DNA of 64,000 bases. It comes from Bacteroidales bacterium (GTDB lineage Bacteria; Bacteroidota; Bacteroidia; Bacteroidales; F082). Position numbers and translations under genes: made by a program. Position 1 is the stretch's first letter. Each line of letters opens with the position of its first letter. The stretch lies in assembly GCA_024400455.1 (NCBI GenBank), contig JAKSMU010000011.1, positions 1 through 64,000 of the forward strand. The letters are read 5' to 3'. Below are positions 7,803 to 13,334 of the stretch, piece after piece. The notes under the pieces were generated by a model. The model saw only the letters and a program-made list of their open reading frames with translations, had not been told where the DNA came from and ran no database searches.

Positions 7803-8245
7803 ACATCACCATTTCACCGGGATGCACCGTGAATTTCCACGACATCCACGACAACCAGAATGTCTATATCGGAAAAATAGAAGGACAGCCAACACCCGAA
7901 ATGCACGAAGCGGATGACGGCGACGGCTCGCGCGAGGACCGCATTTGCCATTGCGTGGAACAGCTCATCGACGAGGATGTCATCCGGAAAAAAGGAGACT
8001 TGGCCGCCATTCGTCAGGTGCTGTTGGATAAAGGGTATTATGGTGACATACAGACGACAAAATTCGTGCAATTGCTGAAAAAGGGCTGTTCCGCGAAAGT
8101 CCATGACATGTTGCCGAGCGACAGCATGCTGCGTAAAATCATCATTTCGGGGAAATATCCCGAATGGCGCATCACCGACGGCCAGCCCGACGAAACCGCC
8201 CGCCTTGTCGAAGTCGCAAGGAGATTTCTGGCGATTTTTGAATGA
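7799..8245 (+). CDS. Accessory protein of unknown function with N-terminal PGCTVN motif
   Basis: This 148-residue protein is translationally coupled to the preceding gene by an ATGA overlap. Its first 25 residues (ISPGCTVNFHDIHDNQNVYI) look like a beta-strand-rich motif related to the C-terminus of its neighbour. The rest is a predicted helical domain (RICHCVEQLIDEDVIRKKGD onward) that I cannot assign to a named family. There is no signal peptide or membrane segment, so it should be cytoplasmic. A palindrome with a T-rich tail about 45 bases downstream probably ends the transcript or attenuates it. Confidence 0.75.
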   Translation: MNITISPGCTVNFHDIHDNQNVYIGKIEGQPTPEMHEADDGDGSREDRICHCVEQLIDEDVIRKKGDLAAIRQVLLDKGYYGDIQTTKFVQLLKKGCSAKVHDMLPSDSMLRKIIISGKYPEWRITDGQPDETARLVEVARRFLAIFE

Positions 8246-8250
8246 ATGAG

Positions 8251-8309
8251 ATTCCCGCCGATTCCCATATCCATTCCCATTTCATGCCCTAATTCCCAGA
8301 TTCATTCCC
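8251..8309 (+). repeat. Cluster of five ATTCCC(A) direct repeats
   Basis: ATTCCC begins at 8251, 8261, 8273, 8292 and 8304, with one inverse copy at 8316-8321. Five copies within 60 bases of non-coding DNA, just before a promoter and a structured leader, could be a binding array. The last two copies form part of a terminator-like hairpin. The role is unknown. Confidence 0.5.
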
Positions 8310-8330
8310 AAGTCTGGGAATTTTCGTTTT
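8291..8330 (+). terminator. Hairpin with T-rich tail, probable terminator
   Basis: AATTCCCAGA (8291-8300) pairs perfectly with TCTGGGAATT (8313-8322) around a 12-base loop, followed by a T-rich stretch with one CG interruption. It separates the gene pair at 7203-8245 from the transcript beginning near 8360. Confidence 0.6.
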
Positions 8331-8347
8331 ACCCTCTTTCCTCACTT

Positions 8348-8355
8348 TATTTTTG
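8348..8355 (+). promoter_or_regulatory. Putative promoter -7 element before the structured leader
   Basis: TATTTTTG fits the Bacteroidota -7 consensus and would start transcription near 8361, just before the folded leader at 8368-8432. Confidence 0.6.
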
Positions 8356-8367
8356 CCCCGTCAATCG

Positions 8368-8432
8368 GTCGCAAACCGCTTGGGAGCAAGAGCCTGAGGC
8401 GTATGCTCCCCGCCAAGGCTCTAAGCGGCGAC
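8368..8432 (+). ncRNA. Structured leader RNA with possible pseudoknot
   Basis: A compact set of complementary segments nests and crosses. The outer stem is GTCG (8368-8371) with CGAC (8429-8432), then CCGCTT (8376-8381) with AAGCGG (8423-8428). The inner stem is AGAGCCT (8389-8395) with AGGCTCT (8416-8422), capped by GGCG (8398-8401) with CGCC (8411-8414). The apical loop holds TGCTCCC (8404-8410), which is fully complementary to the bulged GGGAGCA (8382-8388). That pairing would make a pseudoknot, or an alternative fold. It lies between a promoter and the ATG at 8482, so it could be a cis-regulatory leader. A DNA role (recombination or replication hairpin) is also possible. I do not recognise a known family. 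Confidence 0.6.
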
Positions 8433-8481
8433 GCGGCTGAAAAGGCATAACGGAATTGTTTAATCATTAAGTTCAAAACAG

Positions 8482-8808
8482 ATGAATACGTTAAGATTCA
8501 CAGGAAAGATAAAACACATCTCCCCGATGCAGAGCGGGATTAGTTCAAGAACCAACCGGCCGTGGTGTTCCACCGATTTCGTGGTGGAGGAAGCCGATGG
8601 GCAGTATCCGCAGAGCGTGGTGTGCCGCACACGCAACGAAGCCGTCATAGCCTTGCTGCAGGCGCAGCGCGTCGACAGCGACGGCACCTACAACGGCTTA
8701 TGGCTGGCCTCCATCGACCTGAAGGCGCACAGCTTTCAGAAAGCCGACGGCACCACCGCCTGGAGCACCGACCTCAATTGCTGGAAACTGGAAAGGATAG
8801 GAGACTGA
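8482..8808 (+). CDS. Small OB-fold-like protein (DUF3127-like)
   Basis: The 108-residue protein (TGKIKHISPMQSGISSRTNRPWCSTDFVV...) resembles DUF3127 proteins, which are predicted single-stranded-DNA-binding OB folds found with replication genes of Bacteroidales elements. The pattern is a beta-rich N-terminal half, then a region about predicted trinucleotide/strand turns, ending LNCWKLERIGD. The gene begins after the structured leader and is followed three bases later by another small gene and then the primase-like gene, which fits a role in element replication. The family match is by eye and moderate. Confidence 0.72.
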   Translation: MNTLRFTGKIKHISPMQSGISSRTNRPWCSTDFVVEEADGQYPQSVVCRTRNEAVIALLQAQRVDSDGTYNGLWLASIDLKAHSFQKADGTTAWSTDLNCWKLERIGD

Positions 8809-8811
8809 GCC

Positions 8812-9144
8812 ATGAAGAAGCAGGTTATCAACAATATCCGTCTCGTCATCTACAACAACGACGGAAAGGAAATGCAGCCCAAGGAACCGCACACAGGCAT
8901 GGGCGCACTGCTGCAGGACGGCGACGCCTTCGTCTTCAACAAGGAAGGTAAAATCACACGCGGCTACGCCCCAAACCCCGTGTTCTACCAAGGCAAGGTG
9001 TTGAAAAGCCGTGTGCTGAAAGACGGCAACTACAGCCTTCGCGCCGAGTTCAGTTCCGCACAGGACCTCGACACCCTGCAAAGACAAATGGTTTTTGAGG
9101 TGGTCTGTCTCATCAGCAAAATCAAGGTGTTGAACGAATACTGA
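8812..9144 (+). CDS. Small accessory protein of unknown function
   Basis: This 110-residue protein has no recognisable domain. It starts three bases after the preceding stop and ends seven bases before the primase-like gene, so it belongs to the same operon. It is mixed alpha/beta with no signal peptide or membrane segment. Its position between a predicted single-strand-binding protein and a P-loop protein suggests an auxiliary DNA-metabolism role, but this is only inferred from context. Confidence 0.7.
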   Translation: MKKQVINNIRLVIYNNDGKEMQPKEPHTGMGALLQDGDAFVFNKEGKITRGYAPNPVFYQGKVLKSRVLKDGNYSLRAEFSSAQDLDTLQRQMVFEVVCLISKIKVLNEY

Positions 9145-9151
9145 TGGCGCC

Positions 9152-11422
9152 ATGGCATATTACTTCAAATCGGTAAGTGCAAAGGGACAGCTCCTGACCA
9201 GGGAGCTGTTCCTCGCCGCCACCCACAACGAGGGTCTGCTGCCGCTTTACCAACAGATTGCTAACGAACCTGACAACGGCAAACGCGGCGAACTGAAGAA
9301 AAGGCTGCCGGGCATCACCTGGCAGGCCGATTTCCCCAAGGGACGGCGCAAGAACGACGAGGCCGTGGCGACAGGCCTCTTTATCGTCGACATCGACCAT
9401 ATCGACAAGCCCGAAGCCGTCTATCAGGAGAAAATCGCCTACCGCCTCGTGGAACTGGGCGTGATGGCCGTGCATTGCACCCCTTCGTGCCATGGCCTGC
9501 GTGTGGTGGCGCGATGCCGTAAGGACTGCCACAGCATCGAGGAAAACCAGCGTTGGTTTGCCCAGCAGACCGGCCTCGCCATCGATGCAGCCGTCAAGGA
9601 CCTGGCGCGTTTCTCTTATCTCGTGCCGCATACCTATTTCTATTATATGGATGATAACATCTGGACCATGGAAAACACTGCAAGCGAAAACAATTGTAAA
9701 GACGAACCCGCAGACGACACACGCAACGTAATGAAAAACGAATTGGATGGAGACGTTGCACGCAACGTCTCTACGGGATTGCAGACCCATTACAAGGGCC
9801 TTGCCCTGACCGACATCGCCATGGAATGGCTGAAGTCCAACGGCGGCCTGCCCCAGGAAGGCGAGCGCAACACGGTGCTGCACCGGCTGGCTTTCAGCCT
9901 GCGCTATATCACCGAGTTCAAGGCCGAGGTGGTGGCTGCCGCCATTCCGCATTGCGGCCTGACGGATGCCGAGGTGTTGTCGCTGTGCCAGAGCGCATGC
10001 AACGCCCAGCGTTCATCGCAGATGCCGCGCGACCTGCAGGTGCTGCTGTATCAGATGCTGAAGGAGGGGGGCGACAAGGACCTTTCGCAAGATGCCGCCA
10101 CGCCATCGCCTGCCATCGCCGACGATGCCGACGACCCGCACGACGAGGAATATCTGGCGCGTCTGCCCAAGCTGCCCCTTGGACTGAACGAATCGCTGTT
10201 AGGCGTGCCCGACAAGGTGAAGGTGCCCATCCTGTGCGGCATAATGCCCCTGGCCATGACCTACGCCACCAACGTCAGCTACCAATATTGCGACGGCAAG
10301 CAGCAGCGCCTCAACATGATGTGCGTGGTCTATGGCAAGCAGGCTTCGGGCAAGAGCGCCGTGAAGGATGTGGTGGAGGTGTGGCGCAAGCCCATGAAAG
10401 CCGCCGATGCCGAGGCACGTCAGCAGGAAGACGAATACAAGCAGCTGAAGAAAGGCCGCAAGGCCAACGAGAAACTGCCGCCCGAGCCGAAGACCTTCGT
10501 GCAGGGCGTAGCCGTCACCATATCCAATTCGGGCTTGCTCAAGCGCATGAAGAATGCCGCCGGGCGTCATGTGTTCAGCTTCGGCGAGGAACTCGACACC
10601 TTGCGCAAGAGCAACGGCGCAGGATCGTGGAGCGCCAAATACGACCTCTACCGCATGGCCTTCGACAATGGCGAGTGGGGACAGGACTATGTGTCGGACA
10701 ACTCCGAAAGCGGCATGGTCAACGTGGCCTACAACTGGACGATTCTCGGCACCTACGGCGCGGTGAAGAAACTCTTTGTCACCGACAACGTGGAGAACGG
10801 CCTGGGCGGGCGCATCCTGTTCAGCATGATGCCGAGCCGTAACTTCGAGGACATGCCGACCTACGAGGAGCGCGACCCGATGATTGATGAGAAAATCTAC
10901 GAGGCTGTCAATTTGCTGTCGTCCTACAAGGGCTTCGTCGACACGCCGCGGCTCCGCAAGGAGATGACGAAATGGTGCAACGAAGAAGCAGCCTTGGCGC
11001 GCGCCGACAAGGACATCGTCCGCGACACCTTCCGCAAGCGTGCCTGCGTCATCGGCTTCCGCTGCGGGGTGGTGTTCCACCTCTTGCAGAACGATGGCGA
11101 CCCGCTGAAAATGGGACCCGAGAGCAAGGCCTGTGTCGACTTCGCCAAACTGATGGCGGAATATGCGCTGAAATACCAGATGGAGCTGTTCGGCGAGCAA
11201 CTGCTTGAAAACGTCACGGTGCTGACGGCATCGGGCAGGAAGACCAAAAACAAGAGCCTGTTCGATGAACTGCCTGTGGAGTTCTCCATGCAGGATATTC
11301 TCGCATTGCGTCCGGATTTGTCAAACCACGGTATGCGGCAGATGGTCTATGTCTGGAACCGTGATGAACTGATAGAGAAGGTGGGGAAGAACCAATGGCG
11401 CAAGAAACGGAAAGACGAATGA
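9152..11422 (+). CDS. BT4734/VirE-N domain and P-loop (DUF3987-like) protein
   Basis: This 756-residue protein joins two modules typical of Bacteroidales integrated elements. Residues about 60-170 match the BT4734/VirE N-terminal domain (LFIVDIDHID, TPSCHGLRVVARC, AVKDLARFSYL), which is predicted to be primase-like. Residues about 340-720 form a DUF3987-like ATPase with Walker A GKQASGKSA (about residues 396-404). A linker (about 180-215) contains an in-frame REP-type palindrome at 9751-9774. The gene is GC-rich; for example, bases 10021-10080 are 63% G+C by my count. It ends just before a strong terminator. A role in element replication is inferred; no integrase or relaxase accompanies it. 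Confidence 0.85.
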   Translation: MAYYFKSVSAKGQLLTRELFLAATHNEGLLPLYQQIANEPDNGKRGELKKRLPGITWQADFPKGRRKNDEAVATGLFIVDIDHIDKPEAVYQEKIAYRLVELGVMAVHCTPSCHGLRVVARCRKDCHSIEENQRWFAQQTGLAIDAAVKDLARFSYLVPHTYFYYMDDNIWTMENTASENNCKDEPADDTRNVMKNELDGDVARNVSTGLQTHYKGLALTDIAMEWLKSNGGLPQEGERNTVLHRLAFSLRYITEFKAEVVAAAIPHCGLTDAEVLSLCQSACNAQRSSQMPRDLQVLLYQMLKEGGDKDLSQDAATPSPAIADDADDPHDEEYLARLPKLPLGLNESLLGVPDKVKVPILCGIMPLAMTYATNVSYQYCDGKQQRLNMMCVVYGKQASGKSAVKDVVEVWRKPMKAADAEARQQEDEYKQLKKGRKANEKLPPEPKTFVQGVAVTISNSGLLKRMKNAAGRHVFSFGEELDTLRKSNGAGSWSAKYDLYRMAFDNGEWGQDYVSDNSESGMVNVAYNWTILGTYGAVKKLFVTDNVENGLGGRILFSMMPSRNFEDMPTYEERDPMIDEKIYEAVNLLSSYKGFVDTPRLRKEMTKWCNEEAALARADKDIVRDTFRKRACVIGFRCGVVFHLLQNDGDPLKMGPESKACVDFAKLMAEYALKYQMELFGEQLLENVTVLTASGRKTKNKSLFDELPVEFSMQDILALRPDLSNHGMRQMVYVWNRDELIEKVGKNQWRKKRKDE
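9751..9774 (-). repeat. REP-type palindrome with GTAG foot inside a coding region
   Basis: AGACGTTGC (9751-9759) pairs perfectly with GCAACGTCT (9762-9770) around a two-base loop, followed by CTAC. On the minus strand this reads GTAG then the hairpin, the layout of RAYT-associated REP elements. It is in frame and encodes GDVARNVSTG in the linker of the P-loop protein. Confidence 0.75.
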
Positions 11423-11432
11423 AAATGAAACT

Positions 11433-11468
11433 CCGAGGGTGTCGCTTTGATGCCCTCGGTGTTTTTTG
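11433..11468 (+). terminator. Rho-independent terminator of the accessory operon
   Basis: CCGAGGG (11433-11439) pairs with CCCTCGG (11453-11459), followed by GTG-free T run at 11462-11467. It closes the operon 10 bases after the last stop codon. Confidence 0.85.
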
Positions 11469-11517
11469 TTCGTCTCAATGCCTCACGAACTCCATCCCCC
11501 GAAGGGGAGTCTTTCTT

Positions 11518-11994
11518 TTATCGGACTGCAATAATCTCTTTCCCCACATTCAGCGCAGCGTGATAGACCAGTTCCGCGCAAGGGCGTTTCCTGTAATATT
11601 CCGGCGTGCGGGGCGATGGGGCAGGACTTTCTCTCTTCTCGCCCAATCCGAGCAATTCGCGGCAGATGATGCTCCCGTTCTCTTCCCGGAACCTCTCGGC
11701 GAGACGCTGCACCATGGCATAACACGCTTTCTTGGCGTTGGCGTCATTAGGGTCGTCGCATGGGACGGCCAGTCCTGCGATGAGGAAACTCGCACTGCAG
11801 GCGCCGCATACTTCGCGCAAACGCCCCATCCCGCCTCCCAATGGCGCTGCAATGACTGCGGCTTGGGTGACATCCATGCCGAAGAGGTCGGCGTAGGCCA
11901 TATAGACCGACTGCGCACAGTTATAGCCTTGCGTGAAAAAAGACTTGGCTTTTTCTGCGCGCGAAATGATTTTGTTTTCAGTGAGTTGTGACAT
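11518..11994 (-). CDS. C_GCAxxG_C_C family redox protein
   Basis: The 158-residue protein belongs to the C_GCAxxG_C_C (split-Soret-like) family, recognised by NCAQSV, the Gly-rich GGGMGRLREVCGACSASFL and the later IICRELL cysteine. The conserved cysteines suggest metal or cofactor binding and a redox role, but no reaction is established. The start is ATG at 11994, which shares its first base with the stop of the upstream gene (TAATG), so the pair is translationally coupled. Longer in-frame extensions upstream lie wholly inside that gene and are not used. The partner is a cysteine-desulfidase-like protein, hinting at sulfur or amino-acid metabolism. Confidence 0.85.
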   Translation of the reverse strand: MSQLTENKIISRAEKAKSFFTQGYNCAQSVYMAYADLFGMDVTQAAVIAAPLGGGMGRLREVCGACSASFLIAGLAVPCDDPNDANAKKACYAMVQRLAERFREENGSIICRELLGLGEKRESPAPSPRTPEYYRKRPCAELVYHAALNVGKEIIAVR

Positions 11995-13262
11995 TATTCC
12001 ACCATGATTCTCAGAATCTCGGCATCGGTTTCCTTCATGCCGTTGCGGCCGAGACGTCCGATGTGCTGGATGGTCTCTTCCACGTCGTTGCCGACGATGC
12101 CGTCGCCGCCGAGAAGCTGGTTGTGGGTCTTGCTCATCTCGTAGCCGAGGATGCCTGCGTCGACAGCCATGGCGATTTTGCCTGCGCACGATGGCTTGGC
12201 GCCGTCGCATACGATGCCGGCGGCCATGCCCACGGCATTTTCCAAGGTGTGGTCGATGGTCTCAAGGTCGGCACCCATCAGGTAGGCGATGCCGCAACCT
12301 GCGGCGCAACCTGCGCTGACGGCACCGCAATAGGCTGACAGACGGCCAATTCCGGTCTTCTGGTGAATGGTGACCAGGTCGGAGAAGGCGATGGCACGGA
12401 TGGTGCGTTCTTCGTCAACCTTGTATTCTTCGGCGTAGGCGAGCACTGGCAGACAAGCCGTCATGCCTTGGTTGCCGCTGCCCGAATTGATGATGACCGG
12501 CATCTCGCAGCCGCTCATGCGGGCGTCGCTGCCTGCTGCCGCCCATGCCCTGGCTCTCAGACGGACATCGTTGCCGTAGCTGAGCAAGGTGCTGCCGATG
12601 TTGGCGCCCCAGTTGTTCTTCAGGCCTTCCTGCGAGATGGCTTTGTTGCAACGGATCTGCGGCTCGATGAGCGGACGCAAGTCGTTGAGGTCGACGGTGT
12701 TGGCGAAGTCGAATATCTTGGCCATGTTTAAGCAGCTGCGGTCGGTGAGGTTGGCGTTAGTGCTGGTGTCTTCGCTTTCAAAAAGCACTTCGTTGTCCTT
12801 TTCAATCTTCACAATGTTGGTGTGGAAGCCTGCTATTCTGACGCTTGAGGAATGTTCGCCATCGTAAAGCGTGACGGTGACATCGAGGCGGGCAATCAGG
12901 TTCAGCGGGACTATGGTCATCAGGATGGTGTCGAGGAAATGCTGGATCTCCTGTTTCTGTTCCGGCGTGACGCTGGCAATGACTTCCAGAGCCTTGTCGG
13001 GATTGCCGGCCACGATGCCTGCAGCAACGGAGGCTTTCAGGCCCTTCAGGCCGCCCGTGTTCGGAACGATGACGCTCTTCACATTTTTGATGATGTTTCC
13101 ACTGGCTTGAATTTCAACTCTTTTCGGTTCGCTGCCCAACACTTTGCGTGCCTTGGCGGCGGCGTAAGCCAGACAAATAGGTTCGGTGCAGCCCATGGCT
13201 GGCACTAATTCTTCTTTGAGAATGTTAAGATATGAATTGTAACAACAATCGCTTTTTTCCAT
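11994..13262 (-). CDS. UPF0597 / L-cysteine desulfidase-like Fe-S protein
   Basis: This 422-residue protein matches the UPF0597 (YhaM/CdsB) family, related to the alpha chain of iron-sulfur L-serine dehydratase and to archaeal L-cysteine desulfidase. Diagnostic stretches are PAMGCTEPICLAYAAA near the N-terminus, SGNIIKNVKSVIVPNTGG and the Cys/Gly-rich AYCGAVSAGCAAGCGIAYLM. Members probably break down L-cysteine or L-serine with a [4Fe-4S] cluster. I chose ATG at 13262 because the family N-terminus aligns there and a TATCTTTG promoter lies just upstream. It is followed directly by the coupled C_GCAxxG_C_C gene. Confidence 0.88.
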   Translation of the reverse strand: MEKSDCCYNSYLNILKEELVPAMGCTEPICLAYAAAKARKVLGSEPKRVEIQASGNIIKNVKSVIVPNTGGLKGLKASVAAGIVAGNPDKALEVIASVTPEQKQEIQHFLDTILMTIVPLNLIARLDVTVTLYDGEHSSSVRIAGFHTNIVKIEKDNEVLFESEDTSTNANLTDRSCLNMAKIFDFANTVDLNDLRPLIEPQIRCNKAISQEGLKNNWGANIGSTLLSYGNDVRLRARAWAAAGSDARMSGCEMPVIINSGSGNQGMTACLPVLAYAEEYKVDEERTIRAIAFSDLVTIHQKTGIGRLSAYCGAVSAGCAAGCGIAYLMGADLETIDHTLENAVGMAAGIVCDGAKPSCAGKIAMAVDAGILGYEMSKTHNQLLGGDGIVGNDVEETIQHIGRLGRNGMKETDAEILRIMVE

Positions 13263-13280
13263 TGTGACTAAAAATTTTCG

Positions 13281-13288
13281 CAAAGATA
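13281..13288 (-). promoter_or_regulatory. Putative promoter -7 element of the UPF0597 gene
   Basis: The minus strand reads TATCTTTG, 18 bases before the ATG at 13262, giving this gene pair its own promoter downstream of the TPR gene. Confidence 0.6.
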
Positions 13289-13334
13289 GGAAAATAGCGG
13301 TTATCGTTGATGCGGATTGATGAGAAAAATTCAA

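Noticed and set aside
8246-8440. A 64-codon open frame covering the ATTCCC repeats
   Set aside because: Its translation is low complexity and it crosses the terminator hairpin, promoter and structured leader.
9826-10842. A 338-codon open frame on the plus strand in another phase
   Set aside because: It is a shadow of the P-loop gene (9152-11422), with a low-complexity Arg/Ala/Gly-rich translation.
10199-11200. A 333-codon open frame on the minus strand
   Set aside because: It is antisense to the same P-loop gene and has no promoter or recognisable domain.
7100-11470. Prophage call for the accessory operon
   Set aside because: No capsid, tail, terminase, lysis or integrase genes are present.
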